Shown here: positions 28,313 through 37,514 of the stretch, one piece after another
Layout: every line of letters starts with the position of its first letter
How positions within the stretch are numbered: position 1 is the stretch's first letter
From: Algoriphagus pacificus
GTDB lineage: Bacteria > Bacteroidota > Bacteroidia > Cytophagales > Cyclobacteriaceae
Direction: 5' to 3'
Assembly (NCBI RefSeq): GCF_017254845.1
Contig: NZ_JAFKCU010000002.1
Span: 372,001-436,000 of the forward strand
Length of the DNA stretch: 64,000 nt
Made by a program: the position numbers and the translations under genes
Notes under the pieces: model-generated
The model's input: the letters and a program-made list of their open reading frames with translations, nothing else
What the model was told of the DNA's origin: nothing
Database searches by the model: none

Positions 28313-28918
28313 ATGAGGGATAGTCTTAATCAAAATTTTTTCAAAAGTTCAAATGACTCAAGGAAATCTTCCTCTGATGATCTTGCACTTTGGAGAAGTA
28401 TTAAGAATGGAAATGATCTTGCATTTTCAAGTCTCTATAATCGATATGCTCAGCAACTTTTTAATTATGGAATGCATCTTTGCCACAATCGAGAACTCTG
28501 CAAAGATTCCATTCAGGAATTATTTACTTATCTCTGGAATCGAAAGGAATCACTTTCGGAAATTGACTCGGTAAAATATTATTTGTTGAAATCCTTCAGG
28601 AACCTTCTTATAAAAAGTATAGAAAAGGACAGAAAATTTTTTGTTGATTTGGATGATAAGCATGAGCAGTTTCAGCCAGAAACTTTTGTAGAGGAGGAGA
28701 TTATTCTAAAGGAGATAAATTTTTTGAAAAGAGAAAAAATGAATTTTGCCCTTTCCAATATTCCTAAAAGACAGCGGGAGATAATTGTTCTCAGGTATTT
28801 TAATGAAATGAATTACCAAGAGATTTCTAGTTTGATGGGGATCTCAGTTCCTTCAGCTCACAACTTACTTTCCAAAAGTCTTCAATCCATGCTAGCCATA
28901 ATTGGAAAATCAAAATGA
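28313..28918 (+). CDS. ECF sigma factor of the SusC/SusD locus
   Basis: Extracytoplasmic-function sigma-70 factor of 201 residues. Region 2 is visible as ALWRSIKNGNDLAFSSLYNRY and DSIQELFTYLWNRKE, and region 4 as LSNIPKRQREIIVLRYFNEMNYQEISSLMGIS with a helix-turn-helix. It is followed after 132 bp by a FecR-type anti-sigma factor and then a SusC with an STN domain. This is the standard trans-envelope signalling trio of Bacteroidota: substrate bound by SusC is sensed by FecR, which frees the sigma factor to transcribe the locus. Control of 30102-41236 by this sigma factor is inferred, not shown. Confidence 0.94.
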   Translation: MRDSLNQNFFKSSNDSRKSSSDDLALWRSIKNGNDLAFSSLYNRYAQQLFNYGMHLCHNRELCKDSIQELFTYLWNRKESLSEIDSVKYYLLKSFRNLLIKSIEKDRKFFVDLDDKHEQFQPETFVEEEIILKEINFLKREKMNFALSNIPKRQREIIVLRYFNEMNYQEISSLMGISVPSAHNLLSKSLQSMLAIIGKSK

Positions 28919-29050
28919 TCATTTTCCCGTTTGGGACTTCGTTTAAATGCCTCTAAAGGGCAATTTTTTTTTTGTCTTAAAAAAAAATGAAAAAAGTGAT
29001 GAGAAATGGATGACCTGATACTCTTATAGCTGTATTTAAAGTCCGTTGCA

Positions 29051-30058
29051 TTGAATTATCCTAAATCAAATTATTCTGAATTCTCAGTTGAGGATTTTAT
29101 CATGGATCCATTTTTCAAAGAATGGGTTATCCAATCGTCTCCTGAGGCTGATGAATTTTGGATTCATTGGAAAGAAGAAAATCCCTCCAAAGTAGAAATC
29201 TTAGAGGACGCCAAAAAGGCTGTTTTAGCATTGGAGAAATCCCAATTCACTTTAAAAGAAGAGGAATTCAAGGAAATCTGGAAAGGAATAAACAGCTCAA
29301 AAACTCAAAAGCCTGCAATAGTTGAAAAGACGAAAAGGAGGTTGGCAATCTGGCCTTATGCTTCAGCAGCAGCATTTTTGGTTCTTTTGTTGGCCTTTTT
29401 CTGGATTAGGATGCCAAAAGAAATTGAATACCTGACCGGCTATGGAGAGACTCAAAAAATCATTTTACCTGATAGTTCAATTGTTATCCTAAATGCCAGT
29501 TCCAAACTTACTTTTATTGATAACTGGGAATCAGAGGCAGCTCGTGAAATTTGGATCGAAGGTGAGGCATTTTTTGAAGTCAAGCATATGCAAGATCATC
29601 AACCCTTTAAAGTCTGGAGTTCAAATGGGATTGGAATCGAGGTTTTAGGGACAGAATTTAATGTTTACAACCGCTCGAATGAAACTGAAGTTGTCCTCAA
29701 CTCAGGCGTGGTTTCTCTAAGTTTTCCAGTGAAAGAAAAGGAGGGAAAAATCCTGATGAAGCCTGGAGAAATGGTTCAGTTCAAAGACAGCAAATTTCAG
29801 AAGAAGGAAGTTAATGCATCGCTCTATACATCTTGGAAAGATGATGTTTTAAACCTGGATGAAACAAGCCTGAAGGATATTCTAAATGTTGCAAAAACCA
29901 ATTACGGAGTGGATGTGGAAATAGAAAATGAAGCTGTATTAGAACTTACTGCATCCGGTTCCATGCCGCTTTCAGATGCTGAAAATTTCATGAAACAAGT
30001 TTCCATGATTTTCAATATCGAAATAACCAAAGAAGAAAATAAGTACCTGATTAAATAA
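29051..30058 (+). CDS. FecR-type anti-sigma factor
   Basis: Inner-membrane anti-sigma regulator of 335 residues. The N-terminal cytoplasmic part (YSEFSVEDFIMDPFFKEWV) binds the sigma factor; one transmembrane helix lies at about 98-119 (AIWPYASAAAFLVLLLAFFWIRM). The periplasmic FecR domain (about 125-230) has the GETQKIILPDSSIVILNASS signature, and the C-terminal DUF4974/STN-like domain (about 255-335) has LNLDETSLKDILNVAKTNYGVDV. The start is TTG at 29051: an in-frame TAG lies 24 bases upstream with no ATG after it, and the first ATG at 29102 would cut into the conserved VEDF motif. Partner of the sigma gene at 28313 and the SusC at 30102. Confidence 0.93.
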   Translation: MNYPKSNYSEFSVEDFIMDPFFKEWVIQSSPEADEFWIHWKEENPSKVEILEDAKKAVLALEKSQFTLKEEEFKEIWKGINSSKTQKPAIVEKTKRRLAIWPYASAAAFLVLLLAFFWIRMPKEIEYLTGYGETQKIILPDSSIVILNASSKLTFIDNWESEAAREIWIEGEAFFEVKHMQDHQPFKVWSSNGIGIEVLGTEFNVYNRSNETEVVLNSGVVSLSFPVKEKEGKILMKPGEMVQFKDSKFQKKEVNASLYTSWKDDVLNLDETSLKDILNVAKTNYGVDVEIENEAVLELTASGSMPLSDAENFMKQVSMIFNIEITKEENKYLIK

Positions 30059-30101
30059 CCCAAAATGATTTATTCTCAAAATAACCTAAACCCCAGTAAC
30101 C

Positions 30102-33100
30102 ATGAAAAAGATTCTACAATTCATGTGTTTCAGTTGCTGGATTTCGTGGAATGCGTTTTCGCAAAACACGGAATTATTGGCTTCTGGGCGCATCAGCTCA
30201 GCCTCGGGACATTCCGAAACTGAGTACCAAGACCTTAGAGAAGGTCTCAGTCAGTTAGAAGAAAAATTCAAAGTGTCGATTGCCTACAAAGATGAATTGG
30301 TGCAATCAAAGCGATTTAAGAAACAGAATGCTTCATTTACTTCAGTTGAGCAAGGGCTGAAGGTTTTATTGAAAGAATCTGGATTAGCCTATGAAAAGGC
30401 AAGTGAAAATTTTTACATCATTTCAGAGAAAAAAGCATCAACTCCAATTAACAAAACAAAGCTGAATCAAATCAGGAATGCTGAATCGATTACAGAGGCA
30501 CCAGTAGCTTCCCAAAATTCGGGTTTCAGCAGTACCCAATTAGTCAAAGCAAGACAAGTCCAAATTGGAGGTAGAGTAACCGATGAAAATGGAGCAGGAT
30601 TCCCGGGAGTAAATATTCTTCTCAAAGGTACTTCTGTAGGAACTGTTACCGATGCTCAAGGGAATTATACGATCAATGTAGAAAATGAAAACTCTGTTCT
30701 TGTTTTTTCATTTGTCGGGTACAATAACCAAGAAATTTTGGTTGGAAACCGAACAGTGATTGATGTTCAGTTGGAAGTAGATGAAAGTAACCTAGAAGAG
30801 GTAGTTGTGACAGCTTTGGGTATTGAGAAATCTGCGAAAAGCTTGGGCTATGCCACCTCAACTGTCCATTCGGATGAATTATCCATTAACAGAACTCCTA
30901 ATGTGATGAACGCACTTCAGGGTAAAGTTGCTGGGGTAAGCATTTCCGCTTTAGGTTCTGGACCAGGTGGTACTTCAAAAATCAGAATCAGAGGTCAATC
31001 CTCAATTTCTGGTCAAAACAACCCACTTATCGTCGTAAACGGGGTTCCAATTGATAATACAAACTTCGGTTCGAATCCTGGAAACAACGCATCTGATAGT
31101 AGTATCGGTGTAAGAGGTGGTGGTAATACCTCTGATGGTGGCGACGGTTTGTCAAGTATCAACCCGGATGATGTGGAAACTATGACCATCCTAAAAGGTG
31201 CCGCAGCTGCAGCTTTGTATGGTTCTAGAGCGAAAGACGGGGTAATCATGATTACTACTAAAAGTAAAAATGATTCGAAAGGAATCGGAGTTACTTACAA
31301 TTTGAACTACACCAATGAGGCTCCTCTGGACTTTACTGATTATCAATATGAATATGGACAGGGAGAACAAGGTGTGAGACCTACCACTCCTAACCCAACA
31401 TCTGGACAATGGTCTTTTGGTGAGAAGTTTCAGCCTGGAATGACTCAAGTTCTATTTGATGGAGTTTCTGTTCCTTATGAGCCTGTAAGAGACCGCATCA
31501 AGACTTTCTTTAGAAATGGGCAAAATGTGACTAATTCGGTGACACTTGCCACTTCCAGTGATAAAGGTGGAATGAGCTTGTCATTTTCAGATTTGACAAG
31601 TAAAGGGATTGTACCAAACAACACCTTTAATAGAAAAACAATCAACCTTGGATTTGCCTATAATTTAAGTCCAAAGTTCAGTTTCAGAGGTAATTTCAAC
31701 TATTCCAATGAGGTTAATAAAAACCCGCCAAACATTGGTCAGCAAGACAATACCATTCCTGTGGCTTTATACAATATGGCCAATTCTATGCCTTTAGATG
31801 TCCTCAGAGACAATCGATATGATGCCAATGGAAACGAAGCTGTTTATTCAAGATTTAGAAACAGAACCAATCCTTATTTCACACTTTCTGATCAATTCCA
31901 AAATATCAGGAGAGATAGGATTTTTGGAAACGTAGCAGTGAAATACCAGCTGACTGATTGGCTATTTGTCCAAGGTAGAGTCGGTCAGGATTACTGGAGT
32001 AGAGATCAGGATTATAACAACTTCCCAACAGGCCAAGCATCAAGAGCTCCTGCGCCAGCTGGTTTCGTAAACGGTGTCTACACGCAGGAGCAAAGAAGAT
32101 TCAGAGAAATCAACACTGACTTCTTGATCAATGCAAACAAGAAATTCGGTGACTTGGGTGTGAATGCGAACTTCGGTGGAAACCACATGCAGAGAAGGTC
32201 TGATCTCAATAGTGTTCAAGTAACAGACTTTGTAGTTAGAGGACTTTATACCGTACAAAATGGTCGAGCAAAAGATCCGATTTATGATTTGAATGAGCGG
32301 GCTGTAAACTCATTGTATGGATCGGCGGAATTTTCATATCTGGATAAGTTTTTCTTGACAGGTACAGTTAGAAACGACTGGTTCTCCACGCTTTCAAAAG
32401 CAAATAGAAGCATTTTATATCCATCTGTTTCAGCCAGTTGGGTATTCCACGAAAATCTAAATACAACGGGTTGGTTGAATTTTGGAAAGGTAAGAGCAGC
32501 CTATGCTGAAGTGGGTAGTGACGCCGACGTGGGAGCTTATTCAAATGTGCTTTTCTATGGAATAAACAATAATCTGTTTGGTGGTCAGCCTGTTGGTGGA
32601 CCGAATGGTACTAACCTTCCAAACCCGGATTTGAGACCGATGAGAATTGGCGAGGCTGAAATTGGTTTTGAATTGAGCATGTTCCAAAGCCGAGTAAGTT
32701 TGGACATGGCGCTTTACAGAAAAATCACAACAGATCAGATCGTTAGTGCTCAGATCTCTGATGCTTCTGGCTTTGTCAATACTTCCATTAACAGTGGCAA
32801 AAGTGAAAACAAAGGAGTGGAAATGTTATTGACGCTGGTTCCTGTAGAGACCAAGGATTTTACTTGGGAATCTTCAATGAATGCAGCCTATAATGTCACC
32901 GAAGTTTTGAGCTTGTTGACTGATACACCAGGTGAAAGAATCACTGTAGGAACCCACGTTTTCAACGGTGAATTGAGACAAATCGTAGGAATGGAAATGG
33001 GACAGGTTGCTGGTTTTGGTTATAGAAGAGATGCACAAGGAAGAAAGATTTTTGGAGCAAATGGGATTCCTCTCAGAACTCCTGACCTAATCAATTATGG

Positions 33101-33632
33101 AAGTGCTTTGCCTAATTGGGTGGGTGGTTTTACCAACTCGTTCAATTACAAAGGGGTGATGCTTTCATTCTTGATAGACTTTAAGCTAGGGAACATCATG
33201 CTTTCCGGTACTAACTTCAATGCCGTCCGTCATGGGTTGCACAAAATGACATTGGAAGGAAGAGAAGGTGGGGTAGTAGGAGATGGAGTCAATGAAGCAG
33301 GAGAAATCAATACTGCAGTTGCTCCAGTTCAATCCTATTGGGAAGTGGTGCGTTCCCAAGCTTTAGTCGAGCCGGTAATTTTTGATGGTGGATATTGGAA
33401 GCTGCGGCAAATCACGCTGGGCTATGATTTCACGAAGCACTTACCTGCAAATCAACCTTTCAAGTCTGTCAAGCTCAATTTTGTAGCGAACAATGTACTC
33501 ATGCTTAAGAAATGGGTGGATAATATAGATCCGGAGTCTTTTGGATATTCCTCAGATAACTTGGTGGGAATGGAATCCACTGGATTACCATCTACTAGAG
33601 GAATAGGATTTAATCTAAATGTTAAATTTTAA
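30102..33632 (+). CDS. SusC/RagA TonB-dependent transporter with STN domain
   Basis: Outer-membrane receptor of 1176 residues. Order: signal peptide (1-20, ending AFSQ), STN/secretin-like signalling domain (about 45-108, LSQLEEKFKVSIAYKDELV), carboxypeptidase-regulatory-like domain (about 152-225), TonB box EEVVVTALG (232-240), plug domain (KVAGVSISALGSGPGGTSKIRIRG, then NPLIVVNGVPIDN), and a 22-strand-type barrel to the C-terminus. The STN domain is the part that contacts FecR, so this is a signalling transporter that would induce its own locus. SusD follows 11 bp later. The ligand is unknown; the downstream lyase and aldolase homologues suggest an acid-sugar-containing compound in preference to a neutral glycan, because no glycoside hydrolase sits in the locus. 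Confidence 0.96.
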   Translation: MKKILQFMCFSCWISWNAFSQNTELLASGRISSASGHSETEYQDLREGLSQLEEKFKVSIAYKDELVQSKRFKKQNASFTSVEQGLKVLLKESGLAYEKASENFYIISEKKASTPINKTKLNQIRNAESITEAPVASQNSGFSSTQLVKARQVQIGGRVTDENGAGFPGVNILLKGTSVGTVTDAQGNYTINVENENSVLVFSFVGYNNQEILVGNRTVIDVQLEVDESNLEEVVVTALGIEKSAKSLGYATSTVHSDELSINRTPNVMNALQGKVAGVSISALGSGPGGTSKIRIRGQSSISGQNNPLIVVNGVPIDNTNFGSNPGNNASDSSIGVRGGGNTSDGGDGLSSINPDDVETMTILKGAAAAALYGSRAKDGVIMITTKSKNDSKGIGVTYNLNYTNEAPLDFTDYQYEYGQGEQGVRPTTPNPTSGQWSFGEKFQPGMTQVLFDGVSVPYEPVRDRIKTFFRNGQNVTNSVTLATSSDKGGMSLSFSDLTSKGIVPNNTFNRKTINLGFAYNLSPKFSFRGNFNYSNEVNKNPPNIGQQDNTIPVALYNMANSMPLDVLRDNRYDANGNEAVYSRFRNRTNPYFTLSDQFQNIRRDRIFGNVAVKYQLTDWLFVQGRVGQDYWSRDQDYNNFPTGQASRAPAPAGFVNGVYTQEQRRFREINTDFLINANKKFGDLGVNANFGGNHMQRRSDLNSVQVTDFVVRGLYTVQNGRAKDPIYDLNERAVNSLYGSAEFSYLDKFFLTGTVRNDWFSTLSKANRSILYPSVSASWVFHENLNTTGWLNFGKVRAAYAEVGSDADVGAYSNVLFYGINNNLFGGQPVGGPNGTNLPNPDLRPMRIGEAEIGFELSMFQSRVSLDMALYRKITTDQIVSAQISDASGFVNTSINSGKSENKGVEMLLTLVPVETKDFTWESSMNAAYNVTEVLSLLTDTPGERITVGTHVFNGELRQIVGMEMGQVAGFGYRRDAQGRKIFGANGIPLRTPDLINYGSALPNWVGGFTNSFNYKGVMLSFLIDFKLGNIMLSGTNFNAVRHGLHKMTLEGREGGVVGDGVNEAGEINTAVAPVQSYWEVVRSQALVEPVIFDGGYWKLRQITLGYDFTKHLPANQPFKSVKLNFVANNVLMLKKWVDNIDPESFGYSSDNLVGMESTGLPSTRGIGFNLNVKF

Positions 33633-33643
33633 GCTCTAAAGAC

Positions 33644-35161
33644 ATGAAAAAGATAATTTTAAATATAGCAATTTTCGCAGCGGTCGCATTCGCAACTTCC
33701 TGTGACAGCAATTTCGATGAGCTCAATACCAATAAAGTTTCTGCGACTTCAATTGATCCCGCATTCCAATTAAATCAGGCAATAGTGGGTTGTGCTTATC
33801 CCAATGGTAGTTTGATTTATGACATCGGTATTGTTCAGCAGATTATATCTCCGAACTCCGGGGTTTTGACTGGTGCCAATTACAATCAGGATAACAGAAA
33901 CGCAACTCAGGAACTTTGGCAAGGTTACTACCGAAATGTGATAAAAAACACTCGGGATGTAATTAACAGAATACAAGACCAACCTGAGCGTGCCAACCTG
34001 TTGCATATGACCAGAATCATTCAGGCTTTCGCCTTTATGGTTTTGACTGATGATTATGGTAGCATTCCTTATTTCGAAGGAGGTCAGGGATATTCTCAAC
34101 AGATATATCTTCCAGTCTATGATTCTCAGCAAGCCATTTATGAAGATCTAATAAAAGAGCTTTCTGAGGCTACAGCAGCTTTGAATACAGCAGGAAGAGT
34201 AGAGTCGGCTGATATTTTATATGCCGGAGACATCAATAAATGGAAAAGCTTCGGTTATTCTCTCTTGCTTAGAGCAGGGATGAGACTGAGTGAAGTAGAT
34301 GCTGCTAAAGCTCAGCAGGTTGTTCAGACAGCTTTCCAGGGCGGAGTTATCACTGCCAATAGTCAAAATGCTGTTATTCGACATGACCCGAACTATACAA
34401 ATACGATTGGTAACCTTTTGAATTCCACAGAAGCTTCCAATTTCTATTTGACTGCTCCTTTTGTGAATTACTTGAGAAGTAAAAATGACCCTCGACTTTC
34501 TGCCATTGCGATTACCTATGTAGGTGCTAAATCCGGTCCGGAGCAAACACCTGCCAATGGTACTTATGATGCTTCTGTGCATGTAGGTATGCCGATGGGT
34601 AATGACAATGCTGGAGCTGTAAAAGCTGCATCCGATGAAGGTTTGGCGAGCTTTTATGAATTTGCGCAAGCTGATAGAAGAAGACTGGCGAAAAATACTG
34701 CGCCAAACTTCTTGGTAACAGCTTCTCAGACCAATTTGCTTTTAGCAGAAGCCAGACAAAGAGGTTGGATTACTTCAGGAACCGTTGAATCCTACTACAA
34801 TGCAGGAATTAGAGCTCATATGGACCAATTGGGAACAGTTGATCCAGGATCAGCCATTGCTCCCACTGCAGTGGATGCATACCTTGCTGAAAATCCATTC
34901 GACGCTTCTATGGCTTTGGAGCAAATCAATACTCAATATTGGGTTTCTTCCTTTTTGAATGGTCCTGAGGCATTTGCGAATTTCAGAAGATCTGGTTTTC
35001 CAGTGCTTAATACAAATCCATTCCCCGGAAAAGAAGTGGATTTCATCAACCGTTTGACCTATCCTAATTCCGAAATTTCTGTAAATTCAGAAAATGTTAG
35101 TGCTGCGATCTCTTCACAAGGACCTGACAACCTAGCAACCAAAGTTTGGTGGGACAAATAG
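33644..35161 (+). CDS. SusD/RagB-like outer-membrane lipoprotein
   Basis: Surface lid lipoprotein of 505 residues that works with the preceding SusC. The signal peptide ends in a lipobox with the Cys of FATSCDSNFDELNTNK. The family's TPR-like helical scaffold is visible (AFMVLTDDYGSIPYFEGGQ, AIYEDLIKELSEATAALN, KWKSFGYSLLLRAGMRLSEVD, then LLLAEARQRGWI). The many Asn and aromatic residues in between fit a ligand-binding face. It lies 11 bp after SusC, and a strong hairpin follows, so SusC and SusD would form one abundant transcript with lower read-through into the enzymes. The closest groups are SusD/RagB-like outer-membrane lipoproteins. Confidence 0.94.
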   Translation: MKKIILNIAIFAAVAFATSCDSNFDELNTNKVSATSIDPAFQLNQAIVGCAYPNGSLIYDIGIVQQIISPNSGVLTGANYNQDNRNATQELWQGYYRNVIKNTRDVINRIQDQPERANLLHMTRIIQAFAFMVLTDDYGSIPYFEGGQGYSQQIYLPVYDSQQAIYEDLIKELSEATAALNTAGRVESADILYAGDINKWKSFGYSLLLRAGMRLSEVDAAKAQQVVQTAFQGGVITANSQNAVIRHDPNYTNTIGNLLNSTEASNFYLTAPFVNYLRSKNDPRLSAIAITYVGAKSGPEQTPANGTYDASVHVGMPMGNDNAGAVKAASDEGLASFYEFAQADRRRLAKNTAPNFLVTASQTNLLLAEARQRGWITSGTVESYYNAGIRAHMDQLGTVDPGSAIAPTAVDAYLAENPFDASMALEQINTQYWVSSFLNGPEAFANFRRSGFPVLNTNPFPGKEVDFINRLTYPNSEISVNSENVSAAISSQGPDNLATKVWWDK

Positions 35162-35168
35162 TTTTCTG

Positions 35169-35202
35169 CAGGGCTTGGTAATCACCAGGCCCTGTTTTAT
35201 TT
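35169..35202 (+). terminator. Hairpin with T-tract after susD
   Basis: An 11-bp stem CAGGGCTTGGT (35169-35179) / ACCAGGCCCTG (35184-35194) with one T-G wobble, loop AATC, followed by TTTTATTT. It begins 7 bp after the susD stop codon. It looks like an intrinsic terminator or attenuator separating uptake genes from enzyme genes. Confidence 0.85.
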
Positions 35203-35217
35203 AAATCTAGATTAATC

Positions 35218-36156
35218 ATGCTTAAAAAAATTACAATCACCCTTTTCTTGTCATTATGCATGCTGGCTGGCGTAAATGCCCAGCAGATTTCTAAAGAAGA
35301 AATGCTCTTTTTGACACAAAAGTGGACTGGAGAGAGGTATGAGGATGGCAGGCCAAAAGTTTCTGATGATATCCTCAGAAGAATGAAAGAAGTAACCCAC
35401 GATGAGGCATGGGCGGTGATGAAAAATGAAGGCTATCGCTATCAATATGCTGATGGTTGGGGGCTCACAATCAATCCTGATAGTGTTTTAGTAGGAAGGG
35501 CTTTGACTGCCACGTTTATGCCAGGTAGACCAGATATCCATGATGCCATAGATGAGAGAGGTAAAAAAGAAGGAAAGCGCGGTCAAAATTCTTGGCCAGT
35601 GGACTTGCTTCAACCAGGAGATGTCTATGTAGTAGATCAATTTGGGATTCATAATGGTGGACCGACCATTGGAGATAATGTCGGAAATGCAATCTATGCC
35701 AAATCCGGCAACGGGATTGTTTATGATGGAGCGATTCGTGATATCGTTGGACTAAAAGAAATAGGCTCTTTTACATCCTATGTTTCCAGTTATCATCCCT
35801 CTCACCATAATCAACCAGGCGATTTGAATACCATGTTGATTGGAATCAACAAACCCACTAGAATTCATCAAGTGACTGTTATGGCTGGAGATGTTGTCCT
35901 GGGAAGAGATGGAGGAGTATCCTTTATTCCAGCTCATTTGGCTGAGAAAGTAGTGGTGACTTCAGAGGTAGTCCGCCTGAGAGATATGTTTGGTCATGAG
36001 CGACTAAGAGAAGGAAAATACACTGCAGGGCAAATTGACACCCGCTGGTCAGATGAGATAGAAAAAGACTTTTCCCAATGGCTCAATGATCACATCGACG
36101 AACTACCTATTGCCAGGGAACAAATACAGGAAATTTTAAAGAAAAGAACCTGGTAA
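35218..36156 (+). CDS. Exported RraA-like / HMG aldolase family protein, copy 1
   Basis: A 312-residue protein with a Sec signal peptide (1-21, ending VNAQ). The central part (about 90-250) is the RraA/HMG-CHA aldolase fold. The residues expected for the metal-dependent pyruvate aldolases of this family are present: D153 in IGDNVGNA and R174-D175 in YDGAIRD, separated by 21 residues as in the Pseudomonas putida enzyme (D102, R123, D124). E. coli RraA, the RNase E inhibitor, is about 160 residues and cytoplasmic; this one has extra N- and C-terminal arms (WTGERYEDGRPKVSD and ERLREGKYTAGQID) and is exported, so an RNase role is unlikely. A pyruvate-releasing aldolase or related lyase is the best inference. 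Followed after 25 bp by an exported enolase-superfamily gene. Substrate not known. Confidence 0.88.
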   Translation: MLKKITITLFLSLCMLAGVNAQQISKEEMLFLTQKWTGERYEDGRPKVSDDILRRMKEVTHDEAWAVMKNEGYRYQYADGWGLTINPDSVLVGRALTATFMPGRPDIHDAIDERGKKEGKRGQNSWPVDLLQPGDVYVVDQFGIHNGGPTIGDNVGNAIYAKSGNGIVYDGAIRDIVGLKEIGSFTSYVSSYHPSHHNQPGDLNTMLIGINKPTRIHQVTVMAGDVVLGRDGGVSFIPAHLAEKVVVTSEVVRLRDMFGHERLREGKYTAGQIDTRWSDEIEKDFSQWLNDHIDELPIAREQIQEILKKRTW

Positions 36157-36181
36157 GCTTTAAGTAAACTCAATTTCAATC

Positions 36182-37459
36182 ATGAATAACAAAAAATCAC
36201 GAAGATCCTTTTTACAAAAAGGAGCCGCTCTTGGATTAACCGGCGCTGGTCTATTGACGAATTTTGGCACTGGTCTACAAGCAGCAGTTCAAAAACAAAA
36301 CAATTATTCTAACCCCTCAGACCTAAAAATCACTGATGTGAAATGCGGATTTGTCCGCGGAGCTGTTTACGTAAAAGTGTATACCAACCAAGATGTGTGG
36401 GGATGTGGAGAAGCAGTGGATGCAATCCATGGCTCATATTACTTGGTCAAAAGACTAGGAAATCAGCTTAAGGGTCAAAATCCCCTAAATCCAAATCGAC
36501 TTGCTGAGCAGTTGAGAAAAGGATCATTTTTCGGAGGTGCTCAATCCGGAGTTTTTGTGGCAGTTTTGACAGCCATTGAAACTGCCCTTTGGGATATTAC
36601 TGGTAAGGTTTTTAACGTTCCTGTTTATCAGCTATTAGGCGGAAAATTCCGGGATAAGATCCGGGTTTATTGCGATACAGCTCTTTACACTTCTACCAAT
36701 CCAAAACCTTCAGATTATGCCGCCGCAGCAAGAGATGCTGTGGACCGAGGTTACAATGCTGTAAAATTTGATGTGGATGATGGTAGAGATCCAAACAAAT
36801 ATGACCGTTTCAATTGGACTGCAAGTCCTGCAGAAATAGATCGGATGTACAATGCCATCGCTGCGGTAAGGGAAGAAGTAGGGCCAAACATAGATGTCTG
36901 CGTGGATATGCATGGTCGCTATGATGCAGTCACAGGGATGAAAATGGCAAAAATGTATGAGCCTTTGAATTTGATGTGGTTAGAAGAACCTGTTCCTGCC
37001 GATAATCCGGAAGTGTATAAGAAAATCACACAAGAAACGAGTACACCTATTTGCTCAGGAGAAAATATCTATCTGGCTTACGGATTCACCAAGTTACTTT
37101 CTGATGGTGCTTTAGATATAATCATGCCTGACCTTCAAAAAGCTGGAGGATTAGGTGAAGCGCAACGTATCGCCAATCTGGCAAACCTCTATTATGTGCC
37201 ATTCTCTCCGCATATGGTTGCCTCATTTTTAGGAGCAATGGCTAGTTGTCATGTCTGTGCTTCAGTTCCCAATTTCCAAATCATGGAATGGCAGATCTAC
37301 ATGGACAAGGATGACCTTTGGAAAGATATTGTGACATACGATGGGCCGAGGACTGAAAATAGCTTTATCACACTTTCAGAAAAACCGGGAATCGGAGTTG
37401 AAATCAACGAAGAAGGCATGAAAAAATATGCCGTTCCAGGGATACCTTTCTTTGAATAA
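36182..37459 (+). CDS. Exported enolase-superfamily acid-sugar dehydratase homologue, copy 1
   Basis: Mandelate racemase-subgroup enzyme of 425 residues with a Tat-like signal (KKSRRSFLQKGAALGLTGAGLL), hence probably periplasmic. The catalytic set is complete: K195-x-D197 in NAVKFDVDD, metal ligands D242, E268 and E294, the D317-H344 base dyad, and H244 two residues after D242 (VDMHGR). The spacings 26, 26, 23 and 27 equal those of E. coli D-galactonate dehydratase (D183, E209, E235, D258, H285; acid H185) as I recall them. This predicts dehydration of an acid sugar to a 2-keto-3-deoxy acid. Together with the RraA-like gene just upstream it would make a dehydratase-aldolase pair. The sugar stereochemistry cannot be told from sequence. 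Confidence 0.92.
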   Translation: MNNKKSRRSFLQKGAALGLTGAGLLTNFGTGLQAAVQKQNNYSNPSDLKITDVKCGFVRGAVYVKVYTNQDVWGCGEAVDAIHGSYYLVKRLGNQLKGQNPLNPNRLAEQLRKGSFFGGAQSGVFVAVLTAIETALWDITGKVFNVPVYQLLGGKFRDKIRVYCDTALYTSTNPKPSDYAAAARDAVDRGYNAVKFDVDDGRDPNKYDRFNWTASPAEIDRMYNAIAAVREEVGPNIDVCVDMHGRYDAVTGMKMAKMYEPLNLMWLEEPVPADNPEVYKKITQETSTPICSGENIYLAYGFTKLLSDGALDIIMPDLQKAGGLGEAQRIANLANLYYVPFSPHMVASFLGAMASCHVCASVPNFQIMEWQIYMDKDDLWKDIVTYDGPRTENSFITLSEKPGIGVEINEEGMKKYAVPGIPFFE

Positions 37460-37466
37460 TTAATGC

Positions 37467-37492
37467 ACCCTAACCTTTGGTTAGGGTATTTT
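37467..37492 (+). terminator. Hairpin after first dehydratase gene
   Basis: A perfect 9-bp stem ACCCTAACC (37467-37475) / GGTTAGGGT (37479-37487), loop TTT, then ATTTT. It begins 8 bp after the stop codon and stands between the two aldolase-dehydratase pairs. The T-tract is short, so it may be partial or stabilise the mRNA 3' end. Confidence 0.7.
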
Positions 37493-37514
37493 AAACGATA
37501 AACCCTTCATACCA

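Noticed and set aside
31068-31078. GGTTCGAATCC, identical to a tRNA T-arm motif
   Set aside because: It lies inside the plug-domain codons of the SusC gene, and no acceptor stem, anticodon arm or D-arm can be folded around it.
33770-34669. Two minus-strand open frames within susD
   Set aside because: SusD motifs and the lipobox are continuous on the plus strand; the antisense frames lack recognisable domains or starts with context.
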